Positions 17,867-26,400 of a stretch of 31,718 nucleotides of DNA are shown one piece after another. The position numbers and the translations under genes are program-made. Source of the DNA: an uncultured candidate division WPS-2 bacterium (GTDB lineage: Bacteria > Vulcanimicrobiota > Vulcanimicrobiia > Vulcanimicrobiales > Vulcanimicrobiaceae); NCBI GenBank assembly GCA_937927945.1, contig CALEYW010000041.1, forward strand, positions 1 to 31,718. Direction: 5' to 3'. Below the pieces are notes generated by a model, which made no database searches, was not told the origin of the DNA, and saw nothing but the letters and a program-made list of their open reading frames with translations. Within the stretch, counting starts at the first letter, position 1. Each line of letters begins with the position of its first letter.

Positions 17867-18241
17867 TCAGGCGATGAGTTCGCCTTCGCCGCGCCGCGTG
17901 TAGACGAACGCCCACGTGCGCGTTCCGTCGATCTCGATCATCGTCACGGCGCGCTGCAGATTCCACGACGACGCGGAACGGTCCGCGGCATTGATCTGCT
18001 TCGCGGTCACCGGGATGACGTACCCGTCGACGGTCGCACCCTTCAGCTGCCGTGCGAACTCGTGGCCGTCGGTGCCGCGATAGCGCGCCCAGTGCAGCAT
18101 CCTTGCCGGAAAGACCGGCAGATTCTCGCCGAAGAGCCGGCGACGATAGTGTTCCTCGGCCAGCGATCCGCAGGCGAAGAGCATAGCTTCAGCGCCCGGT
18201 TTCAAACGAGCCGGTTGCGCGAGGTTCATCGATTGCGCCAC
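17867..18241 (-). CDS. Gamma-glutamylcyclotransferase-fold (AIG2-like) small protein
   Basis: 124 residues. FACGSLAEEHYRRRLFG corresponds to the opening Y-G-S-L loop of the GGCT/AIG2 fold, followed by strands VDGYVIPVTAKQIN and AVTMIEIDGTRTWAFVY as in that family. The tyrosine of YGSL is cysteine here. The D-x-x-E-G stretch that supplies the catalytic glutamate reads ADRSASSWN with no glutamate, so cyclotransferase activity is doubtful. The GTG start at 18241 has GGGA at suitable distance; ATG 18229 and ATG 18184 are alternatives. It converges on the cysteine dioxygenase gene with eight bases between. Assignment to the fold rests on pattern recognition and is moderate. Confidence 0.6.
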   Translation of the reverse strand: MAQSMNLAQPARLKPGAEAMLFACGSLAEEHYRRRLFGENLPVFPARMLHWARYRGTDGHEFARQLKGATVDGYVIPVTAKQINAADRSASSWNLQRAVTMIEIDGTRTWAFVYTRRGEGELIA

Positions 18242-18353
18242 GATATTCCCATCCGTGTCGGCGTGTCACCCTCTGAAGGATTCTACCACGGGAGCGCCGC
18301 AGCCGATCCGAGGTTAACGAAGACCTTGCACTGCTGCGCCGACGAAGCGGCGG

Positions 18354-18372
18354 GGGCGCGCGCAGTGCGCCC
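18354..18372 (-). terminator. GC hairpin directly after the flagellin stop
   Basis: GGGCGC (18354-18359) and GCGCCC (18367-18372) are complementary around a seven-base loop, immediately downstream of the flagellin stop codon. No T run follows on the minus strand, so termination by this hairpin alone is uncertain. Confidence 0.3.
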
Positions 18373-19536
18373 TCAGCCGGAGGTGTTGAAGAACCGGTTC
18401 AGATAGCCGAACTGCGTGTTCGCGTTGCGCAGCGTCTCGAGCGAGATCTGGTTCTGGATCAGCAGCCGATAGAGCTCCGTCGACGTCTGCGGAACGTTCG
18501 CGTCGGCGATGTTCGAGGCCGATGCCGTCAGCGCGTTCGACGCGACGTTGTTCGAGTTCACCTGGGCGTCGAGGGAGATCGACTGCGCGCCGAGTGACGC
18601 GCGCGCGGCGGTCGTCGCGCCGATCGCGGCGTCGATCTGACCGATCGCGTTCGTGGCGCCGGCCGTCGACGAAAAGTCGAGGTTTTGGATGAAGATCGCG
18701 CTCGACGACCCGTCGGGCAGCGAGAGTCCGGTCGTTGCGCCTTGGTTCGCGCCCGTCTGCACCTGCGCGTTCGGAGCGTTCGTCCCCGCAGTCGCGGCCT
18801 GCACCTGAATCGTCGCCGTCGCGCCGGTGTCGCCGGCGCCCGGCGTTCCGAGCGTGACGCTCGTGCCGTTGACGACGACGGTCGACCCGGCGGCCTGCGG
18901 GCCGAGATCGGTCGTCTGACCGGTCGCGGACGACGTGAACGTCACGTCGATGGCGACCGACGAACCGCCGGTGTTGACGACGCTCAGCCCGACCGTCCCG
19001 CCTTGCGACGCCGGCGCCGCCGTGGTCGACGCGACCAGGTCACCGCCGCCGCCTAGCGCGGCGTTGGTGGTCACCGCGGCGGTCGCCGCCGTCGGCGGCT
19101 GCGATCCGAACGTACCGTTCAACAACGGCGTGCCGTTGAAATTTGCGTTCCGCGCATCGGTGTTGATCTGGCGTACGAGGCCGTCGGCCACGTGCTGGAG
19201 GTTTTGCCGGTCGTTTGCGGAGAGCAGGTCGTTCGAAGCTTGGACCGCGAGCGAACGGAGGGACTGCAGGGAGTCCGACGTGGTCTGGAGCGCACCCTCG
19301 GCGACGTTGACGGCGTTGCGCGCATCGGTCGCATTGCTCGAGCCCTGATCGAAGCTGGACGACTGGACCTGCAGCGCGGTCGCGATCGCGAGCCCCGAGG
19401 GGTCGTCGGCGGCGGAGTTGATCCGCTTCCCGGTCGATGCGGCTTGGAACGGGCGCAGCAGGTCGCGCTGCAGTTGCTGGAGCTGCGTCAGCGCCGAATT
19501 CGCCTGATTGGTGATCGAGCCAAAGCCAAAAGACAT
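18373..19536 (-). CDS. Flagellin
   Basis: 387 residues. The N-terminal D0/D1 region is clear: QLQRDLLRPFQAASTGKRIN, SAADDPSGLAIATALQVQ, ARNAVNVAEGALQTTSDSLQ, SLRSLAVQASNDLLSANDRQ and NANFNGTPLLNG. Residues about 150-265 are a Gly/Ala/Thr/Val-rich beta region that would form the outer, variable D2 domain. The C-terminal D1/D0 resumes at AIGQIDAAIGATTAARASLG and runs to SNIADANVPQTSTELYRLL and LETLRNANTQFGYLNRFFN. That end keeps the helical pattern but replaces the usual DADFA and ILQQAG wording and the VLxLL tail. ATG 19536 follows a GGGGAGG ribosome site. It is the filament subunit, exported by the flagellar type III system. No other flagellar gene is in the window and no sigma-28 box was found. 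Confidence 0.9.
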   Translation of the reverse strand: MSFGFGSITNQANSALTQLQQLQRDLLRPFQAASTGKRINSAADDPSGLAIATALQVQSSSFDQGSSNATDARNAVNVAEGALQTTSDSLQSLRSLAVQASNDLLSANDRQNLQHVADGLVRQINTDARNANFNGTPLLNGTFGSQPPTAATAAVTTNAALGGGGDLVASTTAAPASQGGTVGLSVVNTGGSSVAIDVTFTSSATGQTTDLGPQAAGSTVVVNGTSVTLGTPGAGDTGATATIQVQAATAGTNAPNAQVQTGANQGATTGLSLPDGSSSAIFIQNLDFSSTAGATNAIGQIDAAIGATTAARASLGAQSISLDAQVNSNNVASNALTASASNIADANVPQTSTELYRLLIQNQISLETLRNANTQFGYLNRFFNTSG

Positions 19537-19609
19537 CGGAAGCCTCCCCTTTCTCTATCGTACGAGAAGGGCCGCTTCGGGACATTGCGGCCCGCTGGGG
19601 TGACCGACG

Positions 19610-20917
19610 TCACTGCCTGAACGCGGCGTCCGACGGCCTGCCCACCACGCCGCCCAGGCTGCGAATCACGGAGCGGGTGATCGCTTTGACCCGCGCGTCC
19701 CAGGCGAGCGCCCGCGCCCAATCGACCGTGCCGGCGTTGAACACGTGACCCCGGCCGCGCGCGAAGGCGACCATGGCGGCGTGTCCGCCGGGCGCGATCT
19801 GGCCGCTCCCGTCGCTGACGTTCCAGCCGTCGAACGATGCGCGGCCGAGCACCACCAGGCCGGACGGCGCGTGCGCAGGGTCGATTCCGTCGCATTCGTA
19901 GCCGATCGCGTAGGCGCCGGCCCCGACGAGGTCCCCGTCACGCACGTGCGCGTCGCGCAGCATCCAGTGCGACGCGTTTTCGATCCGGTAGCCGGCGGGC
20001 GGGCGCGTCCCGACCCACTTCCCGCCGCCGCGCCGGTAGGAAACGCCGGTGAGCGCATCTTCGGGCTCCTCGTCCGACCACGTTCCCTCGCGTGTGATGC
20101 GCGCCGCATCGTCGTCGTACCGGACGCGAGACCGGCACGTGCTCGCCCCGAAGAATGCGACGTTGCCGCCGTCGTCGACCCACCGTTCGACGTGCGCGCG
20201 CTTCTCGCGCGTCCAGTACTTGTCGTGTCCGAAACTGCACAGCAGCGCGTACCGCCGCAAATCGACGTCGCCGCGATGCAGATCCAGATCCGTGCATAGA
20301 TCGACCGGGATTCCTTCGCGAGCGAACCACGCCAGCGCGTAGAGATCCCAATGGGCGAACGTCTGGCGCGGCGTCGTGCGGTCGTACACGTCCGCGTGCG
20401 GCTCGTCCCACGGGTGTCCGCCGGTTCCTCCGCCGGGCCTGCGCAGCGAGACCGACGGCGAGCCGCTGTACAGACACGCGCCTTCGTCGACGCGGCGCGT
20501 CCCGTCGACCTGCGCGATGTTGTACGCGTGATAGGTGAACAGCGGCAAGTTCACCAGCACGCGCGCGGTCGACGGCGCTCGGACGACGAAGAGCGCGGTC
20601 CCCCAGCGCGCGTCGGGCGTATCGTCACGGGGGGCGCCGCGGCCGGGGCTGCCGCCGTCGGTCAGAAAGCGAGCGATGTACGCGCCGGGTTTGAGTTCGC
20701 GCGGAAGCGGGATTGCGATCTGCGGCCAGTCCCATGCTTCGTCCGCCGCGCCCGGCGCAGCGTTGACGCCCTCGAACGAGCCGGCTTCCAACGCGAGCTC
20801 CGAGCGGTCGCTCCAGCGCTCGATGCGCACGTCATAGCGCCGCGCGTCGGTCGCAACGTGCAGCAGCAGCGTACTGCCCGCGTCTACCGTCGGTTCGAGG
20901 GGAAATGCTCGCAGCAA
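19610..20917 (-). CDS. N,N-dimethylformamidase beta-subunit-like protein
   Basis: 435 residues resembling the C-terminal domain of the large subunit of N,N-dimethylformamidase, a family found in many proteins of unknown substrate. Key segments are RVLVNLPLFTYHAYNI, RRPGGGTGGHPW, WFAREGIPVDLCTDLDLHRG, the signature LLCSFGHDKYWTREKRAHVE followed by GGNVAFFGASTCRSRVRYDD, and GRGHVFNAGTVDWARAL near the end. The Tyr of the HDKYW segment and the later Glu-rich strands match the place of iron-binding residues in the characterised enzyme, but I cannot confirm a complete site. The start is TTG 20917, the only start available before an in-frame stop upstream; its ribosome site is weak. No small dimethylformamidase subunit lies beside it. 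It is followed by the flagellin gene in the same direction. Confidence 0.72.
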   Translation of the reverse strand: MLRAFPLEPTVDAGSTLLLHVATDARRYDVRIERWSDRSELALEAGSFEGVNAAPGAADEAWDWPQIAIPLPRELKPGAYIARFLTDGGSPGRGAPRDDTPDARWGTALFVVRAPSTARVLVNLPLFTYHAYNIAQVDGTRRVDEGACLYSGSPSVSLRRPGGGTGGHPWDEPHADVYDRTTPRQTFAHWDLYALAWFAREGIPVDLCTDLDLHRGDVDLRRYALLCSFGHDKYWTREKRAHVERWVDDGGNVAFFGASTCRSRVRYDDDAARITREGTWSDEEPEDALTGVSYRRGGGKWVGTRPPAGYRIENASHWMLRDAHVRDGDLVGAGAYAIGYECDGIDPAHAPSGLVVLGRASFDGWNVSDGSGQIAPGGHAAMVAFARGRGHVFNAGTVDWARALAWDARVKAITRSVIRSLGGVVGRPSDAAFRQ

Positions 20918-21149
20918 TGCGGCTTCAGACCCGGAGACGGTGCGCAGCGTCGATGATCACAACGCTGCAGTCGATCACATGCGCGGGCGCCTGTCAATGC
21001 GAAACGCATCCGCGCGAGCAATTCAAGCTGCATGAAGTGCGAGGCCTCACGTTACGGCGTGCGCTCGAGCGAGTGCTCGCTCCGAGCGGCATTCTCAGCG
21101 ACGCCTTCGTTCATATGAAAGACTTCTGCCCAAAAACAGCGGCCGAGCG

Positions 21150-21291
21150 TCAGGCGGCCAACGGCACGAACACGTCGTCGAGTGCGTCGAGGACGGCGGG
21201 CGGAAAGATCGAGACCACCAGGTGTAGCTGCCGAACGTGCTTCGTCTTCGGGCACCGTCAGGTGATCGCGAAGCGCGTCGGCGTCGGTCAT
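21150..21291 (-). pseudogene. Small ORF with apparent frameshift after the diguanylate cyclase
   Basis: ATG 21291 opens MTDADALRDHLTVPEDE, and shifting one base near 21239-21245 gives HVRQLHLVVSIFPPAVLDAL and DDVFVPLAA with a stop at 21150-21152. Both halves look like protein with G/C third positions, whereas the unshifted continuation is arginine-rich. The join would give about 46 residues. It lies 18 bases after the cyclase stop, with GAGGGGG 13 bases before the ATG. No homologue recognised; the alternative is that the unshifted 79-residue ORF (21052-21291) is real. Confidence 0.35.
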
Positions 21292-21309
21292 CGCCGATAT
21301 CGTACCCCC

Positions 21310-22872
21310 TCAGCCGAAAACCCCGTTGCGGCCGGCCGCCTTCGCCTGATAGCACGCCGCGTCCGCGGCCGCGAGGACGTCCTCCGGGCGGATGACGTCC
21401 GCTCCGAGCGGCGTCAAGCCGATCGAAACCCCGATCTGCAGCGATTCGCCGTCGTGCTCCATTCGGAACGCGTCGACCGCCGCGCGGATCTTCTCCGCAA
21501 CGCGCCGCGCGTCGTCGAGCCGGCAGTTCGCGAGCAGACACGCGAACTCGTCGCCGCCGATGCGCGCCAGCACGTCGCCGCCGCGTACGACGCGCCCCAT
21601 CACGCGCGACACGGCGGTGAGCAGCCGGTCTCCGGTGGCGTGACCGAAACTATCGTTGATCGACTTGAAACGATCGAGATCCAGATACGCGACGGCATGA
21701 TGCTCGCCGCGCTCGCGGGCGCCGCGTACGGCATCCTGCAGCCGTTCGAGGAAAGCCCGGCGGTTCTGCAGTCCGGTGAGCGGATCGTGCGCCGCCTCGA
21801 ACGAGAGCCGCATCGCCAGCCGCTGTTCGGCCGTCACGTCGCGCAGAACGACGACCGTGCCGTGGCCGCCCTCGATCCGCGAGGCCGTGTAGGCGACGTC
21901 GAGGTTGCCGCCGGGCGTGCGCAGGACACCCCGGCCGCGCAAGACCGGTTCGCCCTCGGCATCTCGAAGCAGATCGACCGGCTGCGCGTCGGTTTCGAGG
22001 AGCCGAACGACCTCGCCGACGTGCGCACCGTATGCCTCGGCGAGCGTGATGCCCAGGAGCGCTTCCGCCGCTTCGTTCACGTAATCGACGACGCCGTCGG
22101 CGAGAATCGTCACCACCGCTTCGGCGATCGCGCCGAGCGTCGTCTCGAGCTTCTGCTTCTCGGCGGCGAGCGCGTCGAAGATCATCTTGCGCGTGGTGAC
22201 GTCGCGAAAGACGATGACGTGGTGCTGCGCGTCGGGCGTCTCGACCGGAGTCGAGACGATCTCGGTCCAACGCGGGGTCCGGTCGCGCGCGTAGAGCACC
22301 GTCGCGGCGCGCGCGGTCGCGCGTGCCGCGATCCGGGCGCGAAGCTGCCGCATCCCGTCGCGGTCGGTCAACGGGCCCCAGAGGATCTCCCCCGGCTCTC
22401 CGATCGCGTCGTCGGCGAAGCCGAATAGGCGGCTGAACTCGCGATTGACCGCGACGATCACCGTTGGGTCGTTTGGGTTTTCCGGCGTCGCGAGGATCGC
22501 CACGGCATCGCCGAGCCGCTCCATGCTCTCCATGAGCTGCTCGAGTTGGCCGCCTCGCTCCGGCACACCGTTCGTGCCGCAGAACGTGCCGATCTCATGC
22601 GCGAGGCTCGCGAATGCGTCGCCCTCGACCGTGGCGGCGGGCGCACCGAGCACGAGTTCGCCTGCCGTGCCGTCGCTCAGCAGCAGCGGAATCGTCAGCG
22701 CGGCCGCCGCTTCGTTCGGCGCCCGGCGTGCCGCCTGCACGAGCGTCCGCGCCGCGGCGCGGTCGCAACCCCAAAAGGCGATCGGCTCGTCCTCGCCGGT
22801 CCGAACCACGACCGCCGCGGTCGCCTGCGCTCCACGCGCGGCGGCTCGCAGCAGCGCCGTTCTCGCCTCCAT
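21310..22872 (-). CDS. Diguanylate cyclase with PAS sensor domains
   Basis: 520 residues making cyclic di-GMP from two GTP. An N-terminal GAF-like region (about 1-105) is followed by two PAS domains: one near 110-235 (VIVAVNREFSRLFGFADDAI to HHVIVFRDVTTRKM) and one near 245-350 (VVDYVNEAAEALLGITLAEA to GTVVVLRDVTAEQRLAM). The GGDEF domain starts at AAHDPLTGLQNRRAFLERL and has FKSINDSFGHATGDRLL. The intact active site GGDEF is at residues 439-443. RGGD five residues before it is the inhibitory I-site, so product inhibition is expected. There is no EAL domain and no membrane helix, so it is cytoplasmic. ATG 22872 is preceded by a long leader rich in inverted repeats. Confidence 0.93.
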   Translation of the reverse strand: MEARTALLRAAARGAQATAAVVVRTGEDEPIAFWGCDRAAARTLVQAARRAPNEAAAALTIPLLLSDGTAGELVLGAPAATVEGDAFASLAHEIGTFCGTNGVPERGGQLEQLMESMERLGDAVAILATPENPNDPTVIVAVNREFSRLFGFADDAIGEPGEILWGPLTDRDGMRQLRARIAARATARAATVLYARDRTPRWTEIVSTPVETPDAQHHVIVFRDVTTRKMIFDALAAEKQKLETTLGAIAEAVVTILADGVVDYVNEAAEALLGITLAEAYGAHVGEVVRLLETDAQPVDLLRDAEGEPVLRGRGVLRTPGGNLDVAYTASRIEGGHGTVVVLRDVTAEQRLAMRLSFEAAHDPLTGLQNRRAFLERLQDAVRGARERGEHHAVAYLDLDRFKSINDSFGHATGDRLLTAVSRVMGRVVRGGDVLARIGGDEFACLLANCRLDDARRVAEKIRAAVDAFRMEHDGESLQIGVSIGLTPLGADVIRPEDVLAAADAACYQAKAAGRNGVFG

Positions 22873-22889
22873 TCCGCTACGCTAGCGCA

Positions 22890-23043
22890 CTTTGGCGCGA
22901 AGCGCCAGCAAAGCCGGGCCGCACAGCCTGCCCGAAGCAGCGCGGAGAATGTACGGTCGTCGGCCCTGGCCAGGCCGTCGCGTGGAGTTTGCCTGAAGCT
23001 GCCGAGCGGATGCAGCTTCGGGCGTGGGCAAACCGCTGCATCC
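22890..23043. other. Cluster of competing inverted repeats in the cyclase leader
   Basis: Perfect complementary pairs are TGGCGC/GCGCCA with outer CTTT/AAAG (22890-22913), CGGGC/GCCCG (22915-22934), GTTTGCC plus GAAGCTGC with GCAGCTTC plus GGCAAAC (22987-23033), and GGATGCAGC/GCTGCATCC (23008-23016, 23035-23043). The last two share GCAGC at 23012-23016 and so exclude each other. GCCCGAAGC (22930-22938) can also pair with GCTTCGGGC (23015-23023). The cluster lies 18-171 bases upstream of the cyclase start, so it would be in its mRNA leader if transcription begins beyond 23043. It may be a structured RNA or only a repeat element. Confidence 0.4.
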
Positions 23044-23370
23044 ACGACGTCGGCGTCACGCGGAACGCACACGTTCGCGATCGACAGCGTGGATTGCATG
23101 CCGCGTGTCAGCGACGCGTCATCGTCGAACGCACGGCTCGCCGAGTTGAGCGCGCGGACGTCGGCAAGGTAGATTTTTTTCAGCGTTAGACACTCGTCGC
23201 GGCGGCAGGATTCGCGTCATCATGTTTGACGTCGCGGGCATGCGCAGGTGTGACGTGCACACAACAATACCATTGCTGATTGACTGATCTCGCTCGCGCT
23301 TGTAAGTTTGCTTTAATGCTTTTTCTTTGTATATCGTATTCATAATACAACGATCGTACAGTCGTACGCG

Positions 23371-23424
23371 ATGGCGTATGAGGAGCATCAAATGATGAAC
23401 TGGATCCTGACACCGGCGCGTTAG
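23371..23424 (+). CDS. Possible leader peptide of the megasynthase
   Basis: ATG 23371 reads MAYEEHQMMNWILTPAR and stops at 23422-23424. An internal ATG at 23392, six bases after GAGGAG (23380-23385), would give MMNWILTPAR and has the better ribosome site. The stop codon falls inside a small CCGGC/GCCGG stem (23413-23417, 23424-23428), whose arms could also pair with the larger hairpin at 23445-23469. This is the layout of a translated leader, but the peptide has no run of one amino acid. Very short ORFs occur by chance. Confidence 0.3.
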   Translation: MAYEEHQMMNWILTPAR

Positions 23425-23444
23425 CCGGGTCGGATCGCACAAAT

Positions 23445-23469
23445 ATGCCGGCGGTATCTCCGCCGGCAT
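23445..23469 (+). promoter_or_regulatory. Perfect 10-bp hairpin in the megasynthase leader
   Basis: ATGCCGGCGG (23445-23454), loop TATCT and CCGCCGGCAT (23460-23469) form an uninterrupted ten-bp stem, 28 bases before the GTG at 23498 and 15 bases before its ribosome site AAGGGAGA (23485-23492). No T run follows. It may act as an mRNA structure or an operator; the sequence does not tell which. Confidence 0.6.
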
Positions 23470-23497
23470 CAAGGAATTTCGTTCAAGGGAGAGACAC

Positions 23498-26400
23498 GTG
23501 AGTACCTACGGGCGTGGGCAAGGACGCGATCTCATTATCGGCGTTACTCCATTCGAGACGCCGAATTCACGGCTGACCGCCGCAGTCAGCCGTGCGGGCG
23601 CGCTGGGCGTTCTCGATCTCGGACGAGACCGTGCGCGAGCGCGTGCAGCGCTGACGCAGACGAGCCGCTGGACAAAAGGCCCGTGGGGCGTCCGCGTTCC
23701 GGCCGGCTGTCGCATCGGCCCGGACGAACTCCCTGCCGGCGTAACGACGATCGTTCTGCCGCACGGCTCGCCGTGGCGCGCGTTGCCGATCGCGGGCGTG
23801 CGAATCATCGCCGAAGTCAACGATCCGGACGAAGCGCATCGCGCGCTCGCGCTCGGCGTCGACGGGCTGATCGCGCGCGGATCCGAGAGCGGCGGACGTG
23901 TCGGCGAACTCACGACGTACGTGTTGCTCCAACATCTGCTCGCCGACGCGCAGATCGCCGTGCCCATCTGGGCCGCGGGAGGACTCGGCCGGCACAGTGC
24001 TGCCGCCGCGATCGCGGGCGGCGCCGCGGGCGTCGTCATCGACGCGCAGTTCGCGCTCGTGCGCGAGTCGTCGTTTCCGCATGACGTGCGCACAGCGATC
24101 GCCGCGATGGACGGAAGCGAGACGACGGTGATCGGAGGACACCGCCTCTATACCCGGCCGGATCTGACGGCGCGACGCGCGCACTGGCCGGAGCTGGCGA
24201 ACGGCGGCGAGCTCACCGAGACGATGGTCGCCGCGCGTCTGGGTGCCGATCGCTTTGAGGAACAACTGCTCCCGATCGGTCAGGACGGCGCGTTCGCGCG
24301 CGCCTTCGCCGACGAGTACGCGACGGCGGGCGCGCTCGTGCAAGAACTCCGCAAATCGATCGAAACGCATCTGACCGATGCCGCCGCGGCGCAACCGTTG
24401 CGGGCCGGCTCGCGGTTCGCTCGCGAGCGCGGCGTCCGCCTACCCGTCGCGCAAGGGCCGATGACGCGCGTGAGCGATCGTGCGGCGTTCGCCGCCGAGG
24501 TGGCGGAGAACGGCGGGCTGCCGTTCCTCGCGCTCGCGCTCATGGACGGCACCGACGTCCATCGCTTGCTCGAAGAGACGGCGGCGATGCTCGGCACGCG
24601 TCCCTGGGGCGTCGGCATCTTGGGGTTCGCTCCGGCAGCGGTGCGTGAAGCCCAGTTGGAAGCGATCCATCGCTTCCGCCCGCCGTGCGCGCTGATCGCG
24701 GGCGGCCGTCCTTCGCAAGCGGCACCGCTCGAAGCGGCCGGGATCGACACGTTCATGCATGTCCCCTCGCCGGGACTTCTCGACCGTTTTTTGCGCGAAG
24801 GAGCCCGGAAGTTCGTGTTCGAGGGACGCGAGTGCGGCGGCCACGTCGGCCCGCGCTCGAGCTTCGCGCTCTGGGACACGCAAGTCGAAACGCTGCTGCG
24901 CTACGGCGCGAGCCTGCCGCCGCAAGACGAGCGACGCTTCTTCGACGAGCTGCACGTTCTGCTCGCGGGCGGAATTCACGACGAACGATCGGCCGCGATG
25001 GCCGCGGTCCTCGCTTCGCCGCTCGCGACGCGCGGCGCCGGCGTCGGCGTGTTGATGGGGACCGCGTATCTCTTCACCGAGGAAGCCGTACGCACGCAAG
25101 CGATCCTGCCGACGTTCCAGGAAGCGGCGCTCGCATGCGATGAGACCGTGCTGCTCGAGACGTCACCCGGCCACGCGACACGCTGTGCTGAGACGCCGTA
25201 CGTGCGCGCGTTCGCGGACACGAAGCGGCGGCTGGAGTCCGAAGGAGTCGGGCAACAGGCGGTCTGGACCGAGCTCGAGTCGCTCAACCTCGGCCGGCTG
25301 CGCCTCGCGAGCAAAGGCTTGCGTCGCGAGGGCGACCGCGTCGTGGGCGTCGACGAGGACGAACAGCGCGCCGAGGGGATGGTGATGATCGGTCAGGTTG
25401 CCGCGCTGCGTTCGGCGACGACGACGATCGACTCGCTGCACACGCAGGTCACCGCGGGAGCGAGCAGGTTCGTGGAACAGGCGGCGGGCCTCATCGTACG
25501 CAGCGAAGCGCCGTCCGGGGCTTCGCTCGACGTCGCAATCGTCGGGATGGCCTGCGCCTTCGCGAAGTCGCCCGACCTCGAAGAGTATTGGGCGAACATC
25601 CTCGGCGGCATCGACGCGATGAGCGAGGTTGCGCCGGAACGCTGGGATCCCGCGGTGCACTGGGATTCCCAATCGACGGGTCCGCACGCCGGGCGCCGCA
25701 CTCCCTCGAAGTGGGGCGGCTTCATTCCGGCGATTCCCTTCGACGCGCTCGCGTTCGGGATTCCGCCCGCGTCGCTGGCCGCAATCGAACCCGTGCAGCT
25801 CCTTGCGCTGCACGTCGCCGAGCGAGCGTTGCGCGACGCCGGCTATGCGGAGCGCAACCCCCATCGCGAGGGCACGTCGGTCATCTTCGGAGCTGAAGCC
25901 GGCAGCGATCTCGCCATGGCGTACAATTTCCGCGCGGCCTATCGCTCGTACTTCGGCGAGCTTCCGCCGGAGCTCGACGCGGAGATCCCCGAGCTCACCG
26001 AAGACTCGTTCCCCGGCGGCCTCTCGAACGTGATCGCCGGACGAATCGCCAACCGGCTCGACCTGCGCGGCCCCAACTACACGGTCGACGCAGCGTGCGC
26101 GTCGTCGCTCGCGGCGCTCGACCTCGCTTGCAAAGAGCTCGTCTCCGGCAGCAGCGAGATGGTCGTGTGCGGCGGCGCGGATCTGCACAACACGATCCAG
26201 GACTACTTCTTGTTCTCGTCGGTGCACGCACTCTCGGCGAGCGGGAAGCCGCGGCCGTTCGACGCGCAATCCGACGGGATCGCGCTCGGCGAGGGCGTCG
26301 GATGCGTCGTGCTCAAGCGTCTCGCCGACGCCGAGCGCGACGGCGATCGCATCTACGCCGTCGTCCGCGGGATCGCAGGTTCGAGCGACGGACGTTCGCT

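Larger units (their letters stand above)
22873..23497. other. 625-base divergent gap between the cyclase and the megasynthase
   Basis: This gap serves both the cyclase (minus) and the megasynthase (plus). From 22885 to 23045 it holds a dense group of inverted repeats (listed separately). T7 at 23174-23180 follows a weak GCCGA/TCGGC stem (23140-23144, 23161-23165) and could end a plus-strand transcript. GTGTG/CACAC arms (23248-23252, 23258-23262) form a small dyad. From about 23270 to 23360 the sequence is markedly AT-rich, the only such patch in the window. A possible leader peptide and a perfect hairpin lie between 23371 and 23469. A minus-strand frame from 23193 to 22890 is G/C at third positions, but it runs on into the cyclase gene and has no convincing start. 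Confidence 0.6.

Noticed and set aside
22695..23099. Minus-strand ORF beginning MQSTLSIANVCVPRDADVVD upstream of the cyclase
   Set aside because: Its first part has fair codon use, but it runs about 175 bases into the cyclase gene in another frame, becomes arginine-rich, and has no ribosome site.
23140..23180. GCCGA/TCGGC stem followed by T7 as an intrinsic terminator
   Set aside because: The stem is only five bp with a 16-base loop, the T run starts eight bases later, and no gene ends upstream on that strand.
23019..23521. 13-base direct repeat CGGGCGTGGGCAA at 23019-23031 and 23509-23521
   Set aside because: Only two copies, one of them inside coding sequence; plausible by chance in such GC-rich DNA, with no flanking similarity to suggest att sites or target duplication.
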